Shown here in pieces: positions 1 through 7,639 of a stretch of DNA of 21,022 nucleotides. The stretch covers positions 1-21,022 of the forward strand of contig CANHLD010000012.1 in NCBI GenBank assembly GCA_947461325.1, in the 5' to 3' direction. Every line of letters begins with the position of its first letter. The stretch's first letter is position 1. The position numbers and the translations under genes are program-made. This DNA comes from Comamonadaceae bacterium (GTDB lineage Bacteria > Pseudomonadota > Gammaproteobacteria > Burkholderiales > Burkholderiaceae_C). Below the pieces are notes generated by a model that worked only from the letters and a program-made list of their open reading frames with translations, was not told the origin of the DNA and searched no databases.

Positions 1-3000
1 CCAAAATCTCGTCCCCTGTCATGACCAACTTCGCCGTACCACCGCCAAACAACTCAGGGAACATGAGGCCGAAATGGTGGTTGACGGTAGCGAAAGTGTC
101 TGACAGCAAAGAGCGAGTTTCGATGTCGATCTTGTGAATGGCATCTTCCAATGTGGTAATAGCTTCATTCAAATCGGCAGACTGTGCGTCAAGGAATTGT
201 TTGCGTTCGCTGGCCACACCGAGTTCGTCCAAAGCGGCCAAATTGACCGCCCCCAAGGATTGAATCTCACGCTGCAAACCGTCAATTTCAGTTTGCAAGC
301 CGGTGAGTTTGACTTTTTCTTCTTCGATCGAAGCTTCGATAGCAGCCAAATCTGCCTGAGCTTCCTCTAAGAACCTGTCGTATTGTTCAAAACCAAGACG
401 TGCGGCTTGTTCTTTCAATTGAGCGTCGACAATGCGTTGACGCAACGGATCTAATTCACGCTCGATCTTCAATCTGTCTTCATTGCTGACCCGCAGTCGC
501 GCGGTCAAATCATCGTATTCAGAGCGCTTGGAAGCCAACAGGTTTTCACGTTCCAACTTCAGCGCCAAAGCGTCCTGCAAACCAGACTGAGCCGCCGTGT
601 CCGACAAATTGACCAACTCAGCTTGCTGACGAACACTTTCTTGACCCAGTTGTTCAATTTGTTGCGCTGCGGTGTCACGGGTACGTTGCAGTTCGGCCAG
701 CTTGGCTGCCATGGTGCGCAAATTGAATTGCGCTTCTTGTGATTGACGTTCAATTTGTCGGAAGTTCTCGCGCGCCTGGTTCAACTGTTGCTCTGCGAGT
801 TGCGCTTTTTCTTGCAGTCCCTCATGTCTTTCCTGGGTTTGCGCCATTTGCATATCCAGATTTTCAAAGCGTGCTTCATCTTCGTGGGCACGCTCTTGCA
901 ATTTCTTCAGTTGCTCTTGCAACTCTGCGGACTCTGTGGCGAGTTGACCTTGGCGGGTGCGGACTTGTTCAGCCTGCTGTTGGGCTTGTAAAAAAACCAG
1001 TTTCAAACTGTGGGCAGCCGCTTGGGTTTGCGTGGCTTGCACACGCACCTGTGAACGCTGTTGTGCAAATTGAACCGCAGCGGATTCAGCGCGTGCGAGT
1101 TGCATGCGCGCTTCCTCAGCCATCAATGACTGGGCGCGGATCAACTTGTCCAGATTTTCAATTTCCTGTGCTCGTGCAAGCAAACCGGCTTGCTCTGAGT
1201 CTTGCGCGTAAAAACTCACGCTGTGCAAACCAACGGCATGACCTTGCGGTGTGAATATTTGTTGTCCTGCCTGGAGTTGTTGCCTGTTGCTGAGCGCTTC
1301 TTCCATGTCTTTGGCAGTGAAGCAACCGCTTAACCAGTCTGCAAATAAAGGGCTCAGGCTGGCATCGTTGAGTTTGAGTTGGTCGAACAGTGCGGGCAAC
1401 TTGGAACTTGATGTGCCGGTAGGTGCCACAGAGGGCGTGTAAAAACTTAATTTGGTAGCGGGCGTGTCAGTCGCAAACGCTTTGACGGTGTCAATCTTGG
1501 AGACTTCAAGCGCTGCCAGTTTTTCACGCAATGCGGCTTCTAACGCCTGTTCCCATCCGGGCGTGATGTGAATCTTGCTCCACAAAGGTTGCAAGGACTG
1601 CAAGCCATGTTTGTTCAACCAAGGCGTTAAGCGCTCATCGCTGCGCAATTTTTCTTGCAAAGCCTTGAGGGCTTGTTGTTGCGCCTGCAATTCAACCAAT
1701 TTGGCAGATTCCTGGTTGGATGTGTCCTGCGCTTGCTTGCGGGATTGTTCAACTTCCTCAGCGGAAGCTTCGAGTTGGTCAAGCTGAGCCTGGGTTTGTT
1801 CAGTGAGTTCTTCCGCTTGCGCGAGTTGCGATTGCAATTTCTCAAGGTGCTGGTTATCCGGTGCTGCCAATGCGCCGTGGTCTGTTTTTAGACGATCAAT
1901 CCGCAACTCAATTTGTTGAATTTGTTCTTGAAGGCCGCGTTGCTCGGCGGCCAGCACTTTCATTTGCTGCTGAACCTGGTTGACTTGCTGTGATTGGTTT
2001 TGAACTTCGTTGCGGGCGTCATTCCAGACTTGCTCTATGTCGGGTAAACGCAATTGCAAAGACTCCATGTCGTCTTGCAAACTGGCGACTTGTGATTCAA
2101 GGACTGCGCGGTTTTCTTCCAACGCCTCTGCCTCAGACACAGCTTGCGCGGACTGATCATTCCAATGTTGTGTCTGGGCTTGAATTTGTACCAGTCGCTC
2201 TTGCGCGCGTTGACGACCTTCGATCACAAAACGGATTTCAGCTTCAAGACGGCCGACTTCAGCACTCGCTTGGTACAACTGCCCTTGGGCTTGGTTGACT
2301 TGCTCGCCGGATTCGTAATGCGCTTGTCGGATGTGCTCCACACCCGCTTCAATCTGGCGCAATTCGGCGGTCTTGCCCTCAAGCGCATTGGCTGCTTGCT
2401 CGGCTTGTTGGTGCACGGTAAGTTGCTCTGACTGCGCTTGGGCTCGCTTTAAAAACCATTGCTGTTGTTGTCTTTGGGTGACGAGTTGCTGCAAGCCATT
2501 GAATTTTTGCGCCACCTCTGCCTGGCGCTCCAATTTGTCGAGATTGGCTGTAAGTTCACGCAAGATGTCTTCGACTCGCGTGAGGTTTTCCCGCGTATCG
2601 CTCAAGCGGTTTTCTGTTTCGCGGCGGCGTTCTTTGTATTTGGAAACGCCTGCAGCTTCCTCTAAAAACAAACGCAGTTCTTCGGGTTTGGATTCGATGA
2701 TGCGGCTGATGGTGCCTTGACCGATGATGGCGTAGGCGCGTGGGCCGAGTCCGGTGCCTAAAAAAACGTCCTGAATATCGCGTCTGCGAACCGGTTGGTT
2801 ATTGATGTAGTAGCTGCTGTTACCGTCACGGGTCAGCACCCGCTTGACAGCAATTTCTTCAAACTGGTTCCACTGGCCGCCAGCGCGGTGTGACTGGTTG
2901 TCAAACACCAACTCCACACTGGCGCGGCTGGCAGGTTTGCGGGTGTTGGTGCCATTGAAGATGACGTCTTGCATGGATTCGCCGCGCAATTCACTCGCAC

Positions 3001-3154
3001 GGCTTTCGCCAAGAACCCAGCGCACCGCATCAATGATGTTCGATTTGCCGCATCCATTGGGGCCGACGACACCGACGAGTTGACCCGGCAACAAAAAGTT
3101 GGTGGCGTCAGCAAAGGATTTGAAACCCGACAACTTGATGGAATTAAGACGCAC
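1..3154 (-). CDS. smc: Chromosome segregation ATPase SMC (3' end outside window)
   Basis: This gene encodes the SMC subunit of the bacterial condensin, a DNA-bound ATPase dimer that compacts and segregates chromosomes, normally with ScpA and ScpB. The first 1051 codons are in the window. The N-terminal ATPase lobe carries the Walker A motif GPNGCGKS at residues 31-38. A long, glutamine-rich coiled coil follows. A globular hinge domain spans about residues 505-655, then the returning coiled coil leads into the start of the C-terminal lobe. The signature (LSGGE) and Walker B motifs must lie beyond base 1, so roughly 100-120 residues are missing compared with the usual 1150-1200. I chose a GTG start at 3154-3152 because it gives the canonical N-terminus MRLNSIKLSGFKSF and has an AAAGG ribosome site 6 bases upstream. 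The reading frame agrees at both ends and in the hinge. A small Hpt-like gene ends 48 bases upstream on the same strand. Confidence 0.96.
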   Translation of the reverse strand, partial: MRLNSIKLSGFKSFADATNFLLPGQLVGVVGPNGCGKSNIIDAVRWVLGESRASELRGESMQDVIFNGTNTRKPASRASVELVFDNQSHRAGGQWNQFEEIAVKRVLTRDGNSSYYINNQPVRRRDIQDVFLGTGLGPRAYAIIGQGTISRIIESKPEELRLFLEEAAGVSKYKERRRETENRLSDTRENLTRVEDILRELTANLDKLERQAEVAQKFNGLQQLVTQRQQQQWFLKRAQAQSEQLTVHQQAEQAANALEGKTAELRQIEAGVEHIRQAHYESGEQVNQAQGQLYQASAEVGRLEAEIRFVIEGRQRAQERLVQIQAQTQHWNDQSAQAVSEAEALEENRAVLESQVASLQDDMESLQLRLPDIEQVWNDARNEVQNQSQQVNQVQQQMKVLAAEQRGLQEQIQQIELRIDRLKTDHGALAAPDNQHLEKLQSQLAQAEELTEQTQAQLDQLEASAEEVEQSRKQAQDTSNQESAKLVELQAQQQALKALQEKLRSDERLTPWLNKHGLQSLQPLWSKIHITPGWEQALEAALREKLAALEVSKIDTVKAFATDTPATKLSFYTPSVAPTGTSSSKLPALFDQLKLNDASLSPLFADWLSGCFTAKDMEEALSNRQQLQAGQQIFTPQGHAVGLHSVSFYAQDSEQAGLLARAQEIENLDKLIRAQSLMAEEARMQLARAESAAVQFAQQRSQVRVQATQTQAAAHSLKLVFLQAQQQAEQVRTRQGQLATESAELQEQLKKLQERAHEDEARFENLDMQMAQTQERHEGLQEKAQLAEQQLNQARENFRQIERQSQEAQFNLRTMAAKLAELQRTRDTAAQQIEQLGQESVRQQAELVNLSDTAAQSGLQDALALKLERENLLASKRSEYDDLTARLRVSNEDRLKIERELDPLRQRIVDAQLKEQAARLGFEQYDRFLEEAQADLAAIEASIEEEKVKLTGLQTEIDGLQREIQSLGAVNLAALDELGVASERKQFLDAQSADLNEAITTLEDAIHKIDIETRSLLSDTFATVNHHFGLMFPELFGGGTAKLVMTGDEIL

Positions 3155-3160
3155 TGTAAA

Positions 3161-3165
3161 CCTTT
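3161..3165 (-). promoter_or_regulatory. Ribosome binding site of smc
   Basis: AAAGG on the minus strand lies 6 bases before the GTG at 3154. It supports GTG as the smc start; no in-frame ATG is suitably placed. Confidence 0.6.
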
Positions 3166-3202
3166 GATACGGATGGAATGTGAGAGAAGCAAAACAGCCA
3201 GA

Positions 3203-3517
3203 CTAGGTCTGCTGTTGTAATAAATGGTCACGCCAATGGGAGACTTCTTGATGCATAGCTGTCAAAGATGGCACCAGTTCATTCAAATGTGGATGCAGTT
3301 GTTCAGCAGTTAATTCTCTGGCTGAGGCTTCAAGTCGAATCAATTGATCAGCCAATTCGTCATTGCACAAAAAGGTGATGTAGCCCTTGAAGGTGTGAAG
3401 CAGTCGCTTGAGGTCCGCCGTGTCAGCTTTGCCCATGGCTGTAAGCAACGATGCGAGGTCATTGTGCAAGCTGGAGACGAAAGTTTCAGCCAGATTGAGC
3501 TGTTGCGAGTGATCCAT
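3203..3517 (-). CDS. Small stand-alone Hpt (histidine phosphotransfer) domain protein
   Basis: This is a 104-residue soluble, mostly helical protein with no signal peptide or membrane segment. It matches the Hpt four-helix pattern: an N-terminal helix (about residues 5-28), then LLHTFKG with the presumed phospho-accepting His41 followed by Lys44 and Gly45, then a helix NDELADQLIRLEASAR, and a final helix to the C-terminus. In known Hpt proteins this histidine relays phosphate between response-regulator receiver domains in a phosphorelay. No kinase or receiver gene is in the window, so the partner is unknown. The open frame extends to an ATG at 3580, but that start codon shares bases with the dapC start on the other strand, and the extra residues add nothing to the domain. 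I therefore prefer ATG 3517; ATG 3559 is also possible. It is 48 bases upstream of smc on the same strand. Domain call moderately sure, function unknown. Confidence 0.7.
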   Translation of the reverse strand: MDHSQQLNLAETFVSSLHNDLASLLTAMGKADTADLKRLLHTFKGYITFLCNDELADQLIRLEASARELTAEQLHPHLNELVPSLTAMHQEVSHWRDHLLQQQT

Positions 3518-3578
3518 CGCAAAGTCGCCAGCCTTGGCTGTATCGAGGAAAATGTACATGAGACAGATAATATCAGCC
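3518..3578. promoter_or_regulatory. Probable divergent promoter region, Hpt gene / dapC
   Basis: These 61 bases separate the preferred Hpt start (minus) from the dapC start (plus), so both upstream signals must lie here or overlap the two genes. A near-palindromic AT-rich element at 3566-3572 reads GATAAT on the plus strand and TATTAT on the minus strand, each 5/6 to the sigma-70 -10 box. I see no good -35 box for either. The plus-strand -10 would put transcription start almost on the dapC ATG. Confidence 0.3.
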
Positions 3579-4769
3579 ATGAATCCACTACTTTCCAGAC
3601 TTCAGCCCTATCCATTCGAGCGATTACGTCATTTGTTTTCAGAGATTGCGCCAAATCTTGACTACGCCCCAGTCAGTCTGGGCATAGGAGAACCCAGACA
3701 TGCGACACCTGAATTGATTATTCAGGCCTTAAGAACGCATACCTCTGAATTAGCGGCCTATCCTGCAACCGCAGGATTGCCTGCTTTCAGGCAAGCATGT
3801 GCAGATTGGGTGAACCGCAGGTATGCGGTTGCGGTCAATCCGGCAACTCAAATTTTGCCTGTAAACGGTTCGCGCGAAGCCTTGTTCGCATTTGCTCAAA
3901 CAGTGCTTGACGCAGGCGAAGACAGTGTGGTGGTGTCGCCCAATCCGTTTTATCAAATATATGAAGGCGCTGCATTTTTAGGAAACGCAAGTGTGCACTA
4001 TGCGCCGAGTGTGGCTGCTAAAAATTTCGCTGTGGATTGGGACAGTGTGCCGGTTGATATTTGGAAGAAAACCCGCTTGCTGTTTGTGTGCTCGCCCGGC
4101 AACCCCACAGGTGCTGTGATGCCGCTGGATGAATGGCAAAAACTGTTTGCATTGAGTGATGAATATGGTTTTGTGATTGCCTCAGACGAGTGCTATAGCG
4201 AAATCTATTTTGGCGACACGCCACCTCTGGGCGGTTTGCAAGCGGCGGCTTTGTGTGGACGCACCGATTTCAAACGTTTGGTGTGTTTCACCAGTCTGTC
4301 CAAACGCAGCAATGTTCCCGGACTGCGCAGCGGTTTTGTCGCTGGGGACGCCGCGTTGATCGCGCCCTTTTTGCTCTACCGCACTTACCACGGCAGTGCC
4401 ATGGGCGGTATGGTTCAACAGGCCAGCATCGCGGCTTGGAATGACGAAGCGCACGTGATCGCAAACCGCGCGCTTTATAAAGAAAAATTCGACCAAATCA
4501 CACCTGTGTTGGCCAAAGTGCTGGACGTCAAATTGCCGGACGCCGGTTTTTACCTTTGGGCGGGTGTTCCCGGTGGCGATGATGAGGCTTTTGCGAGGGA
4601 CTTGCTGGCTCAATACAATGTCACCGTGTTGCCCGGTCGTTATTTGGCCCGTGAGGTCAACGGCATCAACCCAGGCCAAGGTCGTATTCGCATGGCTTTG
4701 GTCGCACAACCTCAGGAATGCCTCGAAGCGGCAAGCCGTATCGTTCAATTTGTTCACTCCAACTTTTAA
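3579..4769 (+). CDS. dapC: Succinyldiaminopimelate transaminase DapC
   Basis: This is a PLP-dependent class I/II aminotransferase of 396 residues. It transfers an amino group from glutamate to N-succinyl-2-amino-6-oxopimelate, a cytoplasmic step of the succinylase route to meso-diaminopimelate and lysine. Visible fold-type I landmarks are NPTG at 175-178, Asp203 and Tyr206 in SDECYSEIYF (contacts to the PLP ring), Lys242 in SLSKRSN as the Schiff-base lysine, Arg250 nearby and Arg371 in GRIRMAL for substrate carboxylate binding. The ATG at 3579 begins the family-typical MNPLLSRLQPYPFERLRHLF; the frame stays open 45 bases further upstream but that extension does not look conserved. No clear Shine-Dalgarno is present. 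dapD follows after 10 bases and dapE after that, which makes DapC far more likely than the related ArgD or AspC types. Confidence 0.93.
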   Translation: MNPLLSRLQPYPFERLRHLFSEIAPNLDYAPVSLGIGEPRHATPELIIQALRTHTSELAAYPATAGLPAFRQACADWVNRRYAVAVNPATQILPVNGSREALFAFAQTVLDAGEDSVVVSPNPFYQIYEGAAFLGNASVHYAPSVAAKNFAVDWDSVPVDIWKKTRLLFVCSPGNPTGAVMPLDEWQKLFALSDEYGFVIASDECYSEIYFGDTPPLGGLQAAALCGRTDFKRLVCFTSLSKRSNVPGLRSGFVAGDAALIAPFLLYRTYHGSAMGGMVQQASIAAWNDEAHVIANRALYKEKFDQITPVLAKVLDVKLPDAGFYLWAGVPGGDDEAFARDLLAQYNVTVLPGRYLAREVNGINPGQGRIRMALVAQPQECLEAASRIVQFVHSNF

Positions 4770-4779
4770 CCTCCTCACC

Positions 4780-5604
4780 ATGACTCAACAACTGCAATCC
4801 ATTATCGATACCGCCTGGGAAAACCGCACCCAATACAGTCCTTCTGCCGCACCCAAAGAACTCGTGGATGCGGTAGAGCATGTGATTGCTGAACTCAATG
4901 CAGGTCGTTTGCGTGTGGCAACCCGCGAATCCGTCGGCAAATGGACCACACACCAATGGTTGAAAAAAGCCGTGCTCTTGTCTTTCCGTTTGAAGGACAA
5001 CCACGTGGTCAAAGCGGGAGACCTCGGCTTTTACGACAAAGTGCAAACCAAGTTTTCCAACATGGATGAAGCTCATATGAAAGCAAGCGGTGTGCGCGTG
5101 GTGCCGCCTGCTGTGGCGCGTCGCGGCAGCTACATCGCCAAGGGCGCCATTTTGATGCCCAGCTATGTGAATATCGGCGCTTATGTGGATGAAAACACCA
5201 TGGTCGACACATGGGCCACTGTCGGCTCTTGCGCTCAGATTGGTAAAAACGTCCACCTCTCCGGCGGTGTCGGTATAGGTGGTGTGCTCGAGCCAGTGCA
5301 AGCCAATCCCACCATCATCGAAGATAACTGTTTCATCGGTGCCCGCTCAGAGGTGGTCGAAGGCGTGATCATCGAAGAAAACTCGGTCATCTCCATGGGC
5401 GTTTATATCGGTCAAAGCACCAAAATTTACGACCGCGCCACCGGTGAAGTCACTTATGGGCGTGTACCTGCGGGCTCTGTGGTGGTGTCTGGCAATCTGC
5501 CCAGCGCAGACGGCAAATACAGTTTGTATTGCGCCGTGATCGTCAAACGAGTCGATGCCCAAACACGCGCCAAAACCAGCCTCAACGATTTGTTGCGCGA
5601 CTGA
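4780..5604 (+). CDS. dapD: 2,3,4,5-tetrahydropyridine-2,6-dicarboxylate N-succinyltransferase DapD
   Basis: This enzyme transfers succinyl from succinyl-CoA to tetrahydrodipicolinate, the step before DapC in diaminopimelate synthesis. It has 274 residues, the same length as the E. coli enzyme. A helical N-terminal domain (about 1-100) precedes a left-handed beta-helix built of hexapeptide repeats (about 105-235), with wording such as IGAYVDENTMVDTWATVGS and IGARSEVVEGVIIEENSVIS. Asp143 and Glu191 are the likely counterparts of the acidic active-site pair described in the family, judged by context only. It works as a cytoplasmic trimer in known cases. The ATG at 4780 was chosen because it gives the canonical MTQQLQSIID N-terminus; the open frame extends upstream only inside dapC. 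Its stop is 2 bases before dapE. Confidence 0.97.
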   Translation: MTQQLQSIIDTAWENRTQYSPSAAPKELVDAVEHVIAELNAGRLRVATRESVGKWTTHQWLKKAVLLSFRLKDNHVVKAGDLGFYDKVQTKFSNMDEAHMKASGVRVVPPAVARRGSYIAKGAILMPSYVNIGAYVDENTMVDTWATVGSCAQIGKNVHLSGGVGIGGVLEPVQANPTIIEDNCFIGARSEVVEGVIIEENSVISMGVYIGQSTKIYDRATGEVTYGRVPAGSVVVSGNLPSADGKYSLYCAVIVKRVDAQTRAKTSLNDLLRD

Positions 5605-5606
5605 CC

Positions 5607-6779
5607 ATGTCCTTGACACTGGATTTGGCCGAGCAACTGATTGCCCGCCCTTCGGTCACGCCTGACGACGCGCAATGTTTGACGCTGATTGGTGAGCGTT
5701 TGACCGCCATCGGTTTCGCATGCGAGCGCATGGACCACGGGCCAGAGCTTGCACGAGTGAGTAATTTGTGGGCGATCAAACGCAGTGCAAATCCTGATGC
5801 CAAGACTTTGGTGTTTGCCGGACACACAGACGTGGTGCCGACCGGCCCGCTGGACAAATGGAGCAGCGACCCGTTCACACCGACCCACCGCGACGGCAAG
5901 TTGTTCGGCCGAGGCGCCAGCGACATGAAAACCTCGCTGGCCGCCATGGTGGTGGCAACCGAAGAGTTCATGCAAGTTGAAAGTGCGGCAAGTTTCAACC
6001 TGGCTTTTTTGCTGACCAGCGACGAAGAAGGTCCATCAGTAGACGGTACGGTGAAAGTGGTGGAAGCCTTGAAAGCGCGCGGTGATATTTTGCATTGGTG
6101 CATCGTCGGTGAACCCACTTCTGTGCATCGCATGGGCGACATGGTGAAAAACGGCAGACGAGGCACGCTGAGCGGCAAACTCACTGTGAAAGGACTGCAA
6201 GGGCATATCGCTTACCCGCAACTTGCGCGCAACCCCATACACATGCTGGCCCCCGCTTTGGCTGAGTTAACCGCTATCGAATGGGACAAAGGCAATGCTT
6301 TTTTTCAACCCACAAGTTGGCAGGTCAGCAACATTCACGCCGGTACAGGTGCCAACAACGTCATACCCGGCGAAGTCGTTGTTGATTTCAATTTCCGATT
6401 CAGCACCGAATCCACCGCTGAAGATTTGCAGCAAAAGTTGGAAGCCGTATTGAAAAAACACCAACTCGATTACGCGTTGAAATGGACATTGGGCGGCTTG
6501 CCATTCATTACCACTCCCGGTGATTTGCTGGAGGTGGTGCAGCAATCTATTTTGGAAAATACCGGCATACATACTGAACTCTCCACCACAGGCGGCACCA
6601 GCGACGCTCGTTTTATTGCACAAATTTGCCCGCAGGTTATTGAGTTCGGGCCGCCTAACGACAGCATCCATCAAATAGATGAATTCGTTCGTTTAAGCGA
6701 TATTGATGGTTTGAAAAATATTTACCTCGGCGTTTTAACCAGACTGCAGCAACGCACACTTTCAACGGCAGGTGCATGA
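5607..6779 (+). CDS. dapE: Succinyl-diaminopimelate desuccinylase DapE
   Basis: This is a zinc-dependent M20-family amidohydrolase of 390 residues. It removes succinate from N-succinyl-L,L-diaminopimelate, completing the succinylase branch begun by DapD and DapC just upstream. The dinuclear metal ligands are all present: His73 in AGHTD, bridging Asp106 in GASDMK, Glu141, Glu169 in VGEPT and His355 in DSIHQ, with Glu140 as general base. Each is offset by 6 from the well-studied Haemophilus enzyme. The lid/dimerisation domain occupies about 180-295. ATG 5607 lies two bases after the dapD stop, giving the expected N-terminus MSLTLDLAEQLIARPSVTPD. The stop overlaps the prmB start as ATGA, implying translational coupling. 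Confidence 0.97.
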   Translation: MSLTLDLAEQLIARPSVTPDDAQCLTLIGERLTAIGFACERMDHGPELARVSNLWAIKRSANPDAKTLVFAGHTDVVPTGPLDKWSSDPFTPTHRDGKLFGRGASDMKTSLAAMVVATEEFMQVESAASFNLAFLLTSDEEGPSVDGTVKVVEALKARGDILHWCIVGEPTSVHRMGDMVKNGRRGTLSGKLTVKGLQGHIAYPQLARNPIHMLAPALAELTAIEWDKGNAFFQPTSWQVSNIHAGTGANNVIPGEVVVDFNFRFSTESTAEDLQQKLEAVLKKHQLDYALKWTLGGLPFITTPGDLLEVVQQSILENTGIHTELSTTGGTSDARFIAQICPQVIEFGPPNDSIHQIDEFVRLSDIDGLKNIYLGVLTRLQQRTLSTAGA

Positions 6780-7639
6780 CACCTGTTGAGCTGATTCACC
6801 ATTGCAGCCAGGCGCTGACACAAGCCGGTGTGGCCTATGGACAAGGCACCTTGAACGCTGAGGATGAGGCCGCATGGTTGGTCTTGTGGGCGTTGAAATT
6901 ACCCTTGGACACTGACACGTCCACATTGAATTCACCAGTCTCTGAGGCCGAATACGAAACAGTACTTGCATTACTTCGCAAACGCACAGACACCCGTCAG
7001 CCTTTGGCGTATTTGACTGGCGAGGCTTGGTTGCAAGGCGTGTCATTTCATGTCGATGAGCGCTGTCTGATTCCGCGCAGCCTGATCGCTGAAGTCATTG
7101 CGCACGGCAGCATAGACCCTTGGCTACATCCGGATAGCCAACGCGCCCTAGATATGTGCACAGGTGGCGGCAGTCTGGCTGTGTTGGTCGCGCTCGCATA
7201 TCCCACCTTACATGTTGATGCATTGGATATTTCTGCCGATGCTTTGGCGGTGGCTGACATCAATATTGAACGACATGGTTTGCAAGACCGTATCACCGCC
7301 TGCTTATCTGATGGGTTGATGCAGGCCAAGGGCGTATACGACCTGATCGTGTGCAACCCGCCCTACGTAAATGCACAAAGCATGTCCGACTTGCCGAATG
7401 AATTTCTGCATGAGCCCGCATTGGCTTTAGCAGGCGGTAATGACGGTATGGCCTTTATCCAGGGCTTGCTTAAAGCAGCGCCACAGTACATGACAAACGA
7501 CGGCGTGTTGGTGCTTGAAATCGGGCATGAAATCGATCACTTTCACACAGCCTTCCCCTCACTTGATGTGACTTATCTCTCTACCAGTGCCGGCGACGAG
7601 CAAGTGCTGTTAATCACCAAACAGGCATTGCTTTCATGA
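6776..7639 (+). CDS. prmB: Ribosomal protein L3 glutamine N5-methyltransferase PrmB
   Basis: This SAM-dependent methyltransferase methylates the side-chain amide of a conserved glutamine in ribosomal protein uL3 (Gln150 in E. coli). It has 287 residues. The N-terminal helical substrate domain is about 1-95, and the Rossmann-like domain has motif I ALDMCTGGGSLAV (124-136), the acidic motif II end DALDIS, and the catalytic NPPY at 194-197. The following HEPALALAGGNDGM stretch is typical of PrmB and HemK/PrmC. It is assigned PrmB rather than PrmC because of the N-terminal wording (QPLAYLTGEAWLQGVSFHVDERCLIPRS, in parts) and its place beside the dap genes. ATG 6776 overlaps the dapE stop (ATGA), and its own stop overlaps the yheS start in the same way. 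Confidence 0.92.
   Translation: MTPVELIHHCSQALTQAGVAYGQGTLNAEDEAAWLVLWALKLPLDTDTSTLNSPVSEAEYETVLALLRKRTDTRQPLAYLTGEAWLQGVSFHVDERCLIPRSLIAEVIAHGSIDPWLHPDSQRALDMCTGGGSLAVLVALAYPTLHVDALDISADALAVADINIERHGLQDRITACLSDGLMQAKGVYDLIVCNPPYVNAQSMSDLPNEFLHEPALALAGGNDGMAFIQGLLKAAPQYMTNDGVLVLEIGHEIDHFHTAFPSLDVTYLSTSAGDEQVLLITKQALLS

Noticed and set aside
739..1254. A 171-codon open frame on the plus strand inside smc
   Set aside because: It is antisense to the smc coiled coil, has no recognisable family wording, and its Leu/Ala/Arg-rich make-up is what the complement of Gln/Glu/Ala-rich coiled-coil codons gives.
1560..2000. Repeated CAA/TTG-rich stretches in smc, considered as DNA repeats or a CRISPR-like array
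   Set aside because: There is no fixed repeat unit or spacing; the pattern comes from glutamine and leucine codons of the coiled coil.
4182..4781. A 199-codon open frame antisense to the end of dapC, and a similar 211-codon one antisense to dapD
   Set aside because: Both lie wholly within well-identified plus-strand enzymes and show no family features.
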